Shown here piece after piece: positions 50,550 to 62,880 of a stretch of DNA of 64,000 nucleotides (positions are counted from its first letter, which is position 1; the number at the start of each line of letters is the position of its first letter). Made by a program: the position numbers and the translations under genes. The stretch spans positions 4,715,396 to 4,779,395 of the forward strand of contig CM043793.1 in the NCBI GenBank assembly GCA_023974075.1. Reading direction: 5' to 3'. The stretch comes from Chaenocephalus aceratus (lineage: Eukaryota > Chordata > Actinopteri > Perciformes > Channichthyidae). The notes beneath the pieces are model-generated. The model did not search any database. It had not been told where the DNA came from and saw only the letters and a list, made by a program, of their open reading frames with translations.

Positions 50550-51483
50550 ACATGGGATATAGCTGACGCTTTTATCCAAAGCGACTTACAATAAGTACAT
50601 TCGACCAGGAAGATACAACCTTGAAGAAAACAGAATCATAGTAAGTACATCAGGTTTATAGAGCCAAGCATTTCAAGTGCTACTCAACTGGCTTTAGATA
50701 AGCCAGTCCTTTATTAAGATGTAAGTGCTCTGTTAGCAGTTCTTTGTTAGTAAATTCTAATCGCTCGAGGTGGAGTCGAAAGAGATGAGTTTCAGTCTGC
50801 GCCGGAAGGTGTGTAAGCTTTCTGCTGTCCTGATGTCAATGGGGAGCTCATTCCACCATCTTGGAGCCAGGATAGCAAACCCACGTGGTTTGCTGATGGT
50901 AACTTGGGTCCCCCTCGCAGCGAGGGTGCAGCGATCCGTTTGGCTGATGCAGAGCGTAGTGCATGCGCTGGGGTGTACAGTTTAAACCATGTCCTGGATG
51001 TAGGAAGGGCCAGATCCATTTTGCAGCATGGTACGCAAGTACCATTGTCTTGAAGTGGATTCTAGCAGTTACCGGAAGCCAGTGGAGGGAGCGGAGGAGC
51101 GGCGTGGTGTGGGGAACATGTAGGAAGGTTGAAGACCAGACGAGCCGCTGCATTCTGGATGAGCTGGCAGAGGTCGGATGGCACATGCAGGTAGACCAGC
51201 CAGGAGGAGTTGCAGTAGTCTAGGCGTGAGGTGACGAAAGCCTGGACCAGAACCTGCGAGGGCTTTCTGGGTAGGCCTGGGGACGAATCCTCCTGATGTT
51301 GCAAAGCGGTGTATCTGCAAGGCAGCGGGTTGTAGCAGCGATGTTTTCCAGTGAAGGACAGGTTGTTATCTAGGGTCACACCCAGATTCCTTGCAGTCTG
51401 AGTCGGGGAAACAACAGAGGTGCCAATGTTGATAGTCAGGTCAAGAGTGGGACAATCTTTTCCCGGAAGAAAAAGCAGTTCAT
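50550..51483 (-). mobile_element. L2/CR1-type LINE, longer 5'-truncated copy
   Basis: Same family as 30834-31611, extending about 150 bp further toward the 5' end. The 3' tail is CGCTTTGGATAAAAGCGTCA with a degenerate repeat. The ORF2 C-terminus is spread over three frames on the minus strand: TLDNNLSFTGKHRC; AFVTSRLDYCNSSW and IQNAAARLVFNLP; SLHWLPV and LAYHAA; PIDI-type end near 50848. Several frameshifts make it inactive. Confidence 0.85.
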
Positions 51484-51788
51484 ATCATATATATATATTA
51501 TATCATATATATAGCAAGTATTGCTAATGACATTGTTTTAATGTTTTTGTACATAGTCCTCAGTCTCAAATGCTTAAATTGTTTATGGAGGCATTACAAT
51601 TTAAGACTGGTAAATGAACACTGAAAATCCTGTATTTTTTGCATTAGGTCATACTGGGATGTTTGCTGAAATTGATTGCATGTGGCACAGCCCTACCTAG
51701 AAAGAAATCCACCAGCCGCCACTGCTGACACACAGAGGACACATATTTATGTATGAAAGACATACAAAAGTGCATGTTGCTTGATTAC

Positions 51789-52604
51789 GGGCTCAGAACA
51801 GTCTCATAATACACACATGCACACAGAAGGATTCACACTTGTATTTCCGGATCCACACTTGTGGTTTTTCAATGCACACTCAAATGTGTTCCGTTTCATA
51901 TACATGTAAATCCATCCAAATACAGAAAAAGTTTTACATGTATATTTTTGATCCTCACATATTTGTTTTTCCGTTTAAATCCTGAACCTGCAAACACAAA
52001 CCGCTTCCTGTGCACGGATCGCTGTGCATTCGTGTGTGGGGTTTTTGAGACTCCCCTGATGGTCAGCCGATTCGTACTTGTAATTTTTTCTATCTATAAC
52101 CAATCAGATGTCTCCTTCATTCTAAGCCAATCACATGAGGGTATGATTTATTGCGTTCATGACACTTCATATACGCATTTCGCGCTGTCCGGAGCAGGGT
52201 TTCCGTGGACAGAATTAATTTTACCGGACACATTTGAAACGTACCGATCATGTTTCAATAATAATAATAATATAATAATAATAATTGTGTAGCAGAGTTT
52301 CTCATGTGATTGGCTATAGATAGAAATAATTACAAGTACGAATCGGCTGACCGTCAGGGGAGTCTCAAAAAACCCACACACGAATGCACAGCGATCCGTG
52401 CACAGGAAGCGGTTTGTGTTTGCAGGTGCAGAGGTTTTAAACGGAAAACAAATATGTGAGGATCAAAAATACACATGTAAAACTTTTTTCTGTATTTGGA
52501 TTTTATTTACATGTATATGAAACGGAACACATTTGAGTGTGCATTGAAAAACACAAGTGTGGATCCTTTTGTGCATGTGTGTATTATGAGACTGTTCTGA
52601 GCCC
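51789..52604. mobile_element. Foldback element (816 bp) with ~310 bp arms
   Basis: The left arm (51789-52105) and right arm (about 52300-52604) are inverses: GGGCTCAGAACAGTCTCATA at the outer end and CGATTCGTACTTGTAATT near the loop. A TAA repeat (52255-52286) is in the loop. It lies inside the right part of the TTAA element. No clear TSD was seen. Confidence 0.85.
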
Positions 52605-52884
52605 ACATGATAGGTCCCCTTTAAAGCATGGAGACATGTCCCAGTAGAGACACAAAATACAAATAGGAACCTGAAAATTAGCCTAATATGTACTCGTTTC
52701 CTGAGGCGAATGTTTCAGTTTTAGCTGAAAGATTATTTCATGCCTTTATTAAATACCCACGACTACATGCAGACCATTTGGCTGTGCGTTACAACAGAAT
52801 GGCTAAAAGAAAAATGTGCTGCCAAGTAGTCAGAAAGACAAGAAAGGTAATTTAATGATTAACCAACAGTAGCAGGATGTCTCA

Positions 52885-53028
<144 letters not shown>

Positions 53029-54255
53029 TCAACTACTGTAGTTCTCAATAACTATTTGCTAATTTCCGTGCCTGTAATGGATTTGATCAAAACACATTTA
53101 GCTTATTTCATCGTCCCAATCAAAGTTTAATATATATACACTATGTTCACAGTGGTTCTACATGTGATTGCATTTCTATTGCAATGAGAGTATAAATTCA
53201 AGGTGATTACAAATGCTTATAAACCAACAAGAGCGGCCTTTTTGCAGCTTTGCTTGTTCTCCATGATAACATTCCAGCAACTGTATGTAGATAGCGTGTG
53301 CTGAGATAACAGTGTTTGCACCGAGACAAGCTGCTATTTGAACGAGTAGAATAGAAACGGTATTACTTGACAAACACATCTGAGACAAAGAACCCAGTCA
53401 AAACAAGAATCTCTTTTTTCCCAAGGTCTTGAGTGTCTTGTGACACATGTCATTTCCTTAGATTCATTATCATACTGTATACAACCTAGACCACTGAGAG
53501 CTAAATACTTAGTGTTGTCGGTGTGACTTTCTTATACATGTACGTCACACATCACAAGTTAAAGTGGGATAAAGTATTGTGTTTCTACTGCCAGATGAAT
53601 GAGGTTACAGCGGTGCCAAACAAATGTGGATAGGGAAACTTTACTACTCCATAGATAGTTTGACACTTTTTTCATTGCTGACTATTAAAAGGATAGTTAT
53701 GGGTCTGCTCTTCTTCCCAAAATCTCCGCTTTCAGGAAAGATATTATTTCTTATTTTTTAGATACTATGATAATACGTCCTATAAGAAACCTTATCACTG
53801 AGTCTTGCATTAACAGTATATGATTCTGTCCTCCACAGAACCAGACTTTAATAATGGGGATTTGGATGCATATATATTTCCCATCAGATCATTGAAAGAC
53901 TCCTTCAGCATTGAGCTGCTGTTGGTTTGGCAGTGCTCCTTCATGGAAACATATTCCTCAGTAATACGTATGAAGGATAAGAGCTCCAAATGTAAGGAGA
54001 AGCATCTACCCAGGACACATTTAAGACAACATGAAAAAACATTCAGAATCGAATTCCTTGCACATATGCATTGTTTTGACACCACATTGGGATCGAAGTG
54101 TTCATGCTTTCATGGTATGCTGACTGAACACTCTGTGTTTTAAATAACTTTATTCATTTGTTAATGCAGATGACCCTTTTTTAAATGTGACAACTAAAAA
54201 TGGATCAGATATAAAAACAATCACATACGCAATCAGTCACCTTTTGTAAACTTAA
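53029..54255. other. Unique-looking non-coding sequence
   Basis: No repeat recognised. The overlapping opposite-strand frames at 53810-54143 lack homology cues. Confidence 0.45.
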
Positions 54256-56373
54256 AGGCACCTATCATGCTATTTTTAGGCAATAGCACACCCAGCTATA
54301 AATGTGTGGTTCTAAAAACATTCTGAGAAAGTTAGTCATTGTTCGAGGGATGTTTTCAGCGGGAGGTTTTCTTTTGGTTCCCAGAACGTTCTTCTGAAAG
54401 GTAGGATAACGTTCTCTCAAAACATTCTTAAAATGTTTTTGCTAACATTGTTAGAACATGAAGCCCTACTGTTCTTAAAATGTTTTCAGCTGCAAGTTAG
54501 ATTTGTTTATGTTGCCAGCATGTTATTATTTTAGAGAAGGATAACATGCTTTATGTTTAAAACATTATGCAAATGTTCTGTGGTAACAATTTACTAAAAT
54601 ATGTTTACATTTTTAGAACATAGAGACATAATATTCCTGTAATTGTTCAACTCAAAATTCCTGGGTAAGTGGACTGACCACGTGGTCATTAGGATGATTT
54701 TGATAGTTTACTTGGAATTTTCTATTAACACATGTAAAAGGATGAATCGGAGTCAGCTGTGAAAGTAACATTTGTTCATTAGAAAAGGGGAGCTGGGAGT
54801 GGAGGTTGGTTATGGTGGCAGTGGGAAACAGTTGTTCCAGGGTGGGTGGAGAGGCCTGGCTGGTCTTGGGAGTGTGGAAGGCCTTGGATTCCTCCTGGGA
54901 GAGACACAAATGAGTGTGAGGCAAAAGCAGGCAAAGCTATCAAAGAATATGCTGTCAGAAAGCTAGAGCGGCCCGCAACAAACCGTTCACGGCAACAATC
55001 CGGCAGGGACTGAGTGCAGGCTGCAGGCTTTCATAGTGTGGCTGATGAGCAGGTTGCAGGTGTGGTTGATTGGAGATTGCTCCCAGCCGTGTCGAGCAGA
55101 CCAGCAGGCAGGTGGGGGGGGGAGAGGAACACAGTAGAAACAAACACATACAAACACTAACAGGGGTTTCAGGGACGGGCATCGAGTCGCTCCGTTCCTC
55201 TCTATGTCTGTCCGTCTCAAATCTAAAGGGTGCAATAACGATTTGTATCCACTATGCACAAACAGCGGGCACTGTTTCTACGCAGCCCTCACACACCACA
55301 CACGGCCAGATAGCCTAACAGTTAGAACCTACATACGAGACACAACCTTTATAGTCAGAACAAAGTGTGATTATGTTCTGATATTTTACACATGATATTA
55401 TGAACACTGTGGGCCTGCATACCTTAGTGTGGTTATAAGTGCATGTGAGTGAATATTGGCATACATTTGTTTTTATACGTCCTACTCATTGTCTCAATGC
55501 GCTCATACATCTTAAGAAAGTTTCACCAAAAATGTTAAGAATGTTTTTAGAGAACGTTATCCTACCTTTCAGAAGAACATTCTGGGAACCAAAATAAAAC
55601 GTTCTGCTGAAAACATTCCTAGAACAACGAATGGTGGGAACTCACACATGCCACCGCAAACATGCACTATCTGCTTACAGCTTGTCATGAATTACGTGCC
55701 TGTTTGTTTTTTTCAAATGGAACATGTGGTGACATCAGATTTTTTTTTAAACACATCCTTTTCAAACAAATGCAACACGTGTGTTTTTTAAAGCGCTCTA
55801 GAAATAAATCTGACGTTGACCATGACCGTGTTAAGATTTGCCATGACAAGGAACGTTTTATAAAAAAAGAAATAACATCCTGAAAACATTTTCAGAATGT
55901 TTTCTTGGAGAATGTTCTTCATTGTTATCATGTAACATTGAGGGAACGTTTTATAAAGAACATCTTTAATGTGTTACCCAACAACGTCCAAAACACAATC
56001 CTTAGAATGTTGCAGGCAAACGTTCCACCTTTGTTAACATATCACATTAAAGGAACGTTTTATAAAAAAACGTTCTGCCATTTCAGGCCTTAATAACGTC
56101 CTGAAAACATCCTCTGAATGTTGCAGCTAAAACGTTATGTCTTAGTTAACCTTAAACCTTATAGGAACATTATTTGAAAAAATAAACATCCTAAAAAGGT
56201 TCTTTGAACATCAGATTAAAACGTTTCTTTAAAACCTTATTAGAACCAATAGGTAACGTTAGCCAAAGTTGTGAGAACGTTCCCCGCTGGCTGGCAGGGT
56301 TTTATTTCCTGACGCTGTGTGAGTTCCCTGACACACCGACATCAAAAAGTGCATTTTGCATGCTAGGTCCCCT
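54256..56373. mobile_element. TTAA-target element with nested inverted-repeat DNA
   Basis: TTAA at 54252-54255 and 56374-56377. Ends AGGCACCTATCATGC and inverse AGGGGACCTAGCATGC, the family of 49008-52620. Its right part includes TGTGAGTTCCCTGACACACC, also found near 49546. The interior (about 54320-56298) is foreign: inverted blocks 54335-54430 and 55535-55630 (GAACGTTCTTCTGAAAGGTA-type), then degenerate GGAACGTTTTATAAA repeats. Confidence 0.7.
55870..56298. repeat. Degenerate ~70 bp tandem units
   Basis: Repeated words GGAACGTTTTATAAA, CCTGAAAACAT and AGAATGTTGCAG recur roughly every 60-90 bp, ending at CGTTCCCCGCTGGCTGGCAG. This looks like subterminal repeats of a DNA transposon. Confidence 0.55.
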
Positions 56374-56377
56374 TTAA

Positions 56378-57892
56378 TTAATGTCAAAGACCATGTAAGA
56401 AAGTATTATATTTTAGGAAAAAAATAAAACTGCCTTCACAATTTTACATACAAACTACAAAATAAAAACGTCCCCAGGTTAGCTTTGTATTCTATGGCTT
56501 ATTTCATTTAGTCAGGGGAAAAAAGGAACTAATACTGCGAAGAGAAATGACTGACTGAGGCTAATACTATGATGTTATGATGTACCTTCTTAAGGCTCTA
56601 AGATCTTTTTAATATATTCTCCTCTGTGGCCGGGGCCTGAAAGGGAAAGGAAAAGAGGAGCGCTGAATGGATTCCATTAATTTAATTGAAGCAAGCCCTG
56701 ACAAGAGATAAAACATCTTGGGCCCACATCTCTTCAGGGTTGGCGCTGGGCTTCATAGTAAACAAGCTGTGATCCGTAAACAAAGCCCAGAGAGCACCAC
56801 CACGCTCTACAGAGACTTCAAGGCCAGGGAATATGTCAGAGATGGGCTTGAATGGATACTGAAGTGCCCCCGCCCCCCCCTCCCCACCAACCGCCCCCTT
56901 CCCTTGCACACATACACACACACTTAAGTATTCAAGCTGTATTCGTACCATTGCCACAGCTTGTGGATATTTTGATGCTGGTTGCTAGCTATTTCTGTAA
57001 CAGTACCTGCAGTGGATCAAGCAGAAAGAGGGACATCCACTCCAACAAGGGCATTGGAATATGGATAGCATTGTTGAATTCCGGAGATAAGAACCACTTC
57101 CGCTTTGATGTGTCGCCATCAGATATTATGCACCCACACAATAATGCTCTGTGAGCTAATGTGCAGCACTCCACATGCAAGCTTCATGAAATATGACATC
57201 TTATTCATACATTTTACTTCCTAATTTTAAAAAGCCACGGTTCATGCTGTATCTGACGGTCTATCGCGGTGAAATAAGACACGAGCTGCGTATCTAGTGA
57301 TCAAATCGTGCTGGTGTTGAAAACTGTGTGAAGGGAGCGTGCTGAACACTGAGCGTGTACAACGCATGTTGTTTTGCCCCTCCAAAAGCAACTGTTATTT
57401 AGCTATGGCACATTCTTCCCTGAATTGTTGCTCAGCAGGCAGTGGCTTTTCACTCAGGATGAATTAGCACCAAAAAACCAGCAGAATCCATTAAAGGAGG
57501 AATAGCTTTATCTCCAGAACAGTGAGAGTAGATGGATCGGACAATACAAGCCATCTACCACCAACTGGGCCTGCATGGCCCACAAAGCTTTCTTATGAAC
57601 AGAACGCCAAGGTTATAGCTTTTGTCCACATTTCTATTAGCCAATTCCACTGCTTTGTGATGGTGACCAGCCTAGCCTCTGTATATTAACTGTATTGTAT
57701 CCGGGATCTATAGATAGTCACCTGCTTCATAAACACAAACTGATCCAAACACAGATTCACCACTGGCACATTAAGCAGGATAACAACGAGATTACATATT
57801 CTGTAGCACCATGCAAAAGACACATTCAGATTAGCACTATTTCTCTACTAATGACATAATGCTTTTGGTACCTGCCCACAGAGGAAAACAAT
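56378..57892. other. Unique-looking non-coding sequence
   Basis: No supported exon. The overlapping frames around 56682-57154 are on both strands and lack homology cues. A poly-C-rich stretch is near 56867-56895. Confidence 0.45.
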
Positions 57893-57917
57893 TCTTCTTC
57901 TTCTTCTTCTTCTTCTT
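57893..57917. repeat. TTC microsatellite
   Basis: About 8 TTC units. Confidence 0.9.
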
Positions 57918-57969
57918 TTTCAACATGAAATATTTGAGTATTTGAACAATATATATACAAGTCTATTAA

Positions 57970-58333
57970 AGGTGGGGTAGGTCATTTGGAGAAACCAGCT
58001 CGATTATTTGAAAATACACAACCACTTCCTCACAGAGCCCCTCCTCCAACACACCACGAACGCGCACATGACCAATGAGGGCACGAGATAAGTGTGTGCA
58101 CAGATGGAAGGCTGACAGGCAGGCAGGCCATCCAGTTACTTTTAGCCGGCCGGCTCAGATGATTGGTCGTGCTTTTTACAGTACTACGGCTTCCAGAGAT
58201 GACGTTTTTTGTATGGATTTTTTGTCAAAGCCACTTCAGATATTCAGTGCTATCGGGATGTTACGATGCATTCCATGGAATATAACAAAAAGTGTATCTC
58301 GAGCCGGTTTCTCAAACGTACCTACCCCCACCT
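57970..58333. mobile_element. TTAA-flanked MITE, free-standing copy
   Basis: TTAA at 57966-57969 and 58334-58337. Ends AGGTGGGGTAGGTCATTTGG and inverse AGGTGGGGGTAGGTACGTTT, then GAGAAACCRGCTCGA in both. This is the best-preserved ends of the family also found at 4359, 13500 and 39633. Confidence 0.92.
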
Positions 58334-58337
58334 TTAA

Positions 58338-60911
58338 GTCACAAGACAAATGGAGCGTGTCCAATCTCGAATCAGCAGGACCTCTCCAAGCCGTTCACTG
58401 TCCTCAGAGACTCCATACGTGTCTAAAGACATTGGGATCTCTTTCTCTGGGAACATAACATAAATGCCTCAAGACCCTCCTGAGTCAGGGAGGTCTTCAG
58501 TCTGATTTTACAAACTTAAAGGTTACCTACCCCACCTTTGAGTTTAGAGAAGGTCCTCTTTCAGAACACCTCAACTGCTCCTGCTCATTGTATCCCTTAT
58601 CAACAAAGACATTAGCAGCATAAGGACACCATCTACATTGAGGATGTGGTCGAAACTGAAGGCCAGAAGTCTTCCGGAACTTTCCAATTGGCAGTTGGTA
58701 TATTGTCCGAACTTGTTTTCAGCAATGACAAAGAGTTAAATAGAACTGTGAGTAGAAGCTCAAACAGGTTGACTCCCGAATTAATTGTATTAATTTAACC
58801 AATTGCAACAAAATGTTAACCACCTCTTGATTTGATCTTGTCTTTTCTTACTCTGTCTTAAATACTGTAAGTGCTTATTTGAGTGCATTACAATATACAA
58901 TTAGTCTTTTACCACTCCCACTGCTCCACAGATTAGTACACGGCTTTAAAGCAACCCTAATCCCACATTGTTGCCGATGTTAGCCCCAAAATGTATTGAG
59001 GTTAAAGGTCGCCTTGATGCTGACAAATTAATCAGCCTCCTGATGCACTTATTTTCTTCTGGTTGCCATCACATTCTCAAAATAATACAGTAAAAGAAGT
59101 AAAAATGCCTTTGAAATCAGAGTAGCCTATAATGACATTGTGCGATCATTTAGCCTTTTAGGAGCTCTAAAGGTAACTTTAGAATATTGTGGTGAATCAA
59201 TAATGAAACTATCCAATCTGTTTTACCGTCCACCCTATGCTTGCTTTACGTCAGGTTGTAGCTGTAAAGTGGGTTCTCGCTTGTGAACAGAATCCAGTAA
59301 CATGTTGTTTAGGCGGTGGACCCTGAGTAGTTCATATATCACTGTGAAGTGATCTGAGACGGTCCACTTCTCCCAAACCCACTTTAGCTCGTTCTGTGGT
59401 ACTTCTTCTCTCCTCTGCATGACCTCATCAGGTCCCATTGATTGTCATGCTAATGCTGACTTTGCATCCATTTATAGGAACATAGGTATAGATCATACAT
59501 CTTAGCTGAACTGTTGCTTCAGTGCATATGAGACCTGAAGACAGGGCTGCAATATGAACAACATGGAGGTTGTTAGATTGTGCTTATGAGGAATGCTTCG
59601 CTGTAGCCTTATCAGCACCACACTGGATCGTTTGTGATAATCTTCCCATTGCAAACAATGGAAATTCTTATCAGGAGAATAACTTTAAACGTTGCAGTGA
59701 TTACAATGTTTGCAAAGCCGCATGTACAGTGTATCCAAAAGATAACATTTACACACCTGTCAAAAGCACAAACACATCCTGAGATTATACTTGTTCAATG
59801 AGCCATTTTTGTATCACCTATGACGTCTAATTTCATCTGAGAACGCCGGCCTCCTCCTCTTTGCTCGTTGGTACGATTGTTTATTTTCCCACATCCAAGC
59901 TTACCTTCGTTCCATGGCCTTGGCCAACACAGCACTGTAACGTGTGTGATCCCATTTGGAGTGATTCAAGCAGCAGGTTAAAGCAGGCCACTTATCACTG
60001 CTTGATAGAAATATATTTTCTTTTCTCACACTGCAGACACGCTGTCCAAATGGCGGACTGGGGGTGTGTGTGTGTGTGTGTTTTCTATCCTGTGTAAACT
60101 ATGCTTTTTTATTAAGAGACTGGGCCATTTTCAGTATGTGCTCTACACAACGAACTAATTTCCTTGTGCATATGAACTGTTTATGAAATACTTATTTGTT
60201 ATACAGCTGTTAACACTTGCGCTGTGTTGGAGGAAATAGGCTCTTCACACAAGCAGAATTACTGATATATTCCAAACCACAACATTCAACAAAAACCTTC
60301 ATCATATTCCTCCAGGACGGAGGATGATTGCCAGTACCTACGAAAAATACTTGCTCAGTTCTTCTTCTGTTTTTCAAACGTCCCAACTCTTTACCACCAT
60401 ATGACTTCACGCACACCATCTTTTATCTCGGTCTGCACGATCCTTCTATCAGGGCCAATCAAATTACAACGCTGTGTCTTTGCAGATGTTGAAAGTCTGC
60501 GATAACTATCAGCCAGGAGGACACTGTCACAGATTCAGATCTGCAGCTTTTTCATGTTGCTCCCTGTCTTCAGAGATCACTGCTCATCTTTCAAAGCAGA
60601 CCTGATGCTGGTGTCGTGGAAAACCCCTCCCCCTGGTTCACCTGTTGGCCGTCTAATCAGATCCAACCGCCGTGGCCCACACCTCGGGGCGCTTTTATCT
60701 GCTCCTGTATCATCTGATAACCTATTCCTCAATCAGCCTCCATAACTGGATGAAAAGGAGAAACAGATCAGTAACACTTGAATGCTTGCATGACCTTTAT
60801 TTCTTGCTTAACATCTGCAGCGGGGAGAAGGAAACACCAGCACTTGTGCTGATTGAGCTGAGATTGGATTCACAGCCAGAACAAAGAGGAGGAGAGACAG
60901 GGAGACTGGGA

Positions 60912-60913
<2 letters not shown>
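58338..60913. other. Unique-looking sequence with a MITE end-to-end remnant
   Basis: At about 58510-58536, TTAAAGGT is joined directly to TACCTACCCCACCTTTGA, the two ends of the TTAA MITE family with the middle missing. Otherwise no repeats or supported exons were found. Confidence 0.45.

Positions 60914-60955
<42 letters not shown>
60914..60955. repeat. GT microsatellite
   Basis: About 20 GT units. Confidence 0.95.
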
Positions 60956-60956
<1 letters not shown>

Positions 60957-61963
60957 TGAATGTAGTTGGAAAAGTTGTGCATGCACAGTTGTGAGTTTGT
61001 AGGTATGTGTGTAAGCTCGTTTACAGTTTAAAAGTGCATGGCATGCCTGATGCAATACAATCTTCTTATACTTATAAAGATGGAAAGATAAGAAAAACTC
61101 TCCAAAGGTGTCCTAGATTTCACTTACAAAAGATATTTAAGTAAAAAACTGGGAAATCAGTTATAACAGATAAAACATCTCAGTGTCCATTTGCTGTCCT
61201 TATTTTAGAACTAAGAGTTTTTTATCAACTTTCTAAATTTAAAGACATCTACATCTGCTGATATTTCGAGTGGCTCTGAAGACGCTAGAGATGATGTTCA
61301 GATAGAGATATTCTAAGAGGAGTGATGACAAATAAAGTTCATAAGGAAATTCTCTCTTCCTACAACTCTATTTTTTTTTTTACGTTTCAGCCGTCAATTC
61401 TTTGTATCATTATACATTGTACTCCACAAGTTAATATGTCACAAAATCGCACAAAGATATACTTAGATTAGAAAACATTTTGTATGCTCTGTCTTTTGGT
61501 ATTGTCCCAAGTTCCAAATAACGTGTCATTTGATAAAAGAACTGCTTAAATGTTAGTAAAAATGCAGATGATAAGCTGACTTTGTCCCTTAGTTGAAGGA
61601 AAACCTTTGTATCCTTTCGTCCTTTGAGCGATCTACCCTCAATTGTTACATTTAAGCAGTCAGGTGGATAGTAAGGGGTGTTAAGATTGGGATTGTGGTT
61701 TGGGGCGTGGAAGGTTTTAGAAGGACACAGTCTTGATAAAAATGTAACAAAATAAAGAATTTGGGTTTTTCCTTATCTTGTGTTTTTAATTGTGGATATT
61801 CCATTGGTGTCATAAGCACCATGGCACATCAGTCATTACCTGTGGTAGTTTTCAGCTTAAGTCTTATCCTCTACTGCTAATTTCACTTGTGGTGTGCCAC
61901 AAGGCTCATCTTTAGGTAGCCTATTGTTTTGTGTTCAAATGCAATTCCTTGCCGAAATTGACA
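60956..61963. other. Non-coding sequence, nothing recognised
   Basis: AT-rich with a poly-T run near 61371-61381. No supported exon. Confidence 0.5.
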
Positions 61964-62438
61964 CCCGATGGACACACGATAAAGGAAATGTTCAAATTCG
62001 GCTGTGATCGTAGCAACATCTGGCCATTCGTGAGGGCATCTTAAGCCATTGTATGACCGCCGGTGGAATTTCTCAGGCTCCGGCAGCAACTTCGTGAGCG
62101 GCAAATTCGTAATGCATTCGTTAGGGCATCTTGTCAAGTCGTGTCATCTTCGTGTTATCATCGGTGCCATCGGGCATTCGCCCCGATCAGATGCCCTCAC
62201 GATGGCCTTACGAAGGGCAAAATTGACAGACAAATTCAACACGAAAATGAACTTTTGCAAGGTCTTTCGGCAATTTTTGGGCACGCCAAAGATTTTGCCA
62301 CCGCTCACGAAGTTGCTGCCGGAGCCTGAGAAACTCCACCGGCGGTCATACGATGGCTTAAGATGCCCTCACGAATGGCCCGATGTTGCTACGATCAGAG
62401 CCGAATTTGAACATTTCCTTCATCGTGTGTCCATCGGG
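61964..62438. mobile_element. Foldback element (475 bp) with ~143 bp arms
   Basis: Arms 61964-62106 and 62294-62438 are inverses from CCCGATGGACACACGATAAA to GTGAGCGGCAAA, with a few substitutions and small indels. The ~187 bp loop contains related sub-motifs (GGGCATCTTG, AGATGCCCTCACGATGG). The 143-codon frame across it is an artefact of the arms. No TSD was identified. Confidence 0.8.
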
Positions 62439-62474
62439 TTGTTTTATATCTCAACAAAATCATGCAAACATATT

Positions 62475-62702
62475 ATGTAAATAACCCAATTTGTGTTCTG
62501 TGAAACTGAAAAGGATATGATATATTATTTTGAAGGTGAGTTGACAGGAAGTTGTTGTTGCTATGGAAACAACATTATGGAGAAAACTTAATATCTTCTA
62601 CATACAAGGGCGGATAAAGTAAAGAACAAAGTCTGAAAATATCAGTACAGTATCAAAGTACTTTAACATAATTATTTGTGTTACTTTCGTTGCAGTTGTA
62701 TG
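62475..62702. mobile_element. Interspersed repeat also present at 38.3 kb
   Basis: GTAAATAACCCAATTTGTGT, GGTGAGTTGACAGGAAGTTG and GTTACTTTCGTTGCAGTTGT also occur at 38257-38410 but in a different order, so this copy is rearranged. The family is unknown. Confidence 0.5.
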
Positions 62703-62880
62703 TAGGGATGTAACGATACCAAAAACTCACGGTACGATAATATCGCGATAAAAAGTCCACGGTACGATATTTATTGTGAAATTGAAAAAAAAGAAAAAAA
62801 AAGTGTATTTGTTTTTTTTGTACTTTATTAAATAATAAATCTGATTTGTACAGCATTTTAGTAGGATAGTAGTATTTTAA
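62703..62880. mobile_element. hAT-like element, left end only
   Basis: TAGGGATGTAACGATACC followed by CACGGTACGATAATATCGCG and a second CACGGTACGATA is a typical hAT terminus with subterminal repeats. No inverse right end was seen before the end of the window, so the extent is unknown. Confidence 0.55.

Larger units (their letters stand above)
49564..51724 (+). mobile_element. hAT element (2161 bp) inside the TTAA element
   Basis: Left end CAATGGCGGCTGG and inverse right end CAGTGGCGGCTGG. TSD CTGACTCA (49556-49563) versus CTGACACA (51725-51732), one difference. It contains a hAT-like transposase fragment, a solo LTR (50064-50528) and an L2 LINE fragment (50550-51483), so little original sequence is left. 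Confidence 0.8.
49008..52620. mobile_element. TTAA-target element carrying several insertions
   Basis: Left end AGGGTCTCCTATTATGC and right end ATGATAGGTCCCCT (inverse AGGGGACCTATCAT). Flanks are TTAC (a decayed TTAA, 49004-49007) and TTAA (52621-52624). Element-specific pieces remain at 49008-49563, 51725-51788 and 52605-52620. They are split by a hAT and a foldback element. A related element is at 54256-56373. Confidence 0.7.
48893..52690. mobile_element. Outermost interspersed element of a nested stack
   Basis: The left part ends GAGCGTTTTGAACATTA (to about 49006). The right part resumes after 52624 with AGCATGGAGACATGTCCCAG...GAACCTGAAAATTAGC. I recall these two parts as contiguous in a common fish repeat, joined at TTAA, which implies a later insertion between them. 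Its own termini were not found. Confidence 0.5.

Noticed and set aside
62049..62480. 143-codon plus-strand frame
   Set aside because: Spans a foldback element; the same motifs appear in the inverted arm on the other strand.
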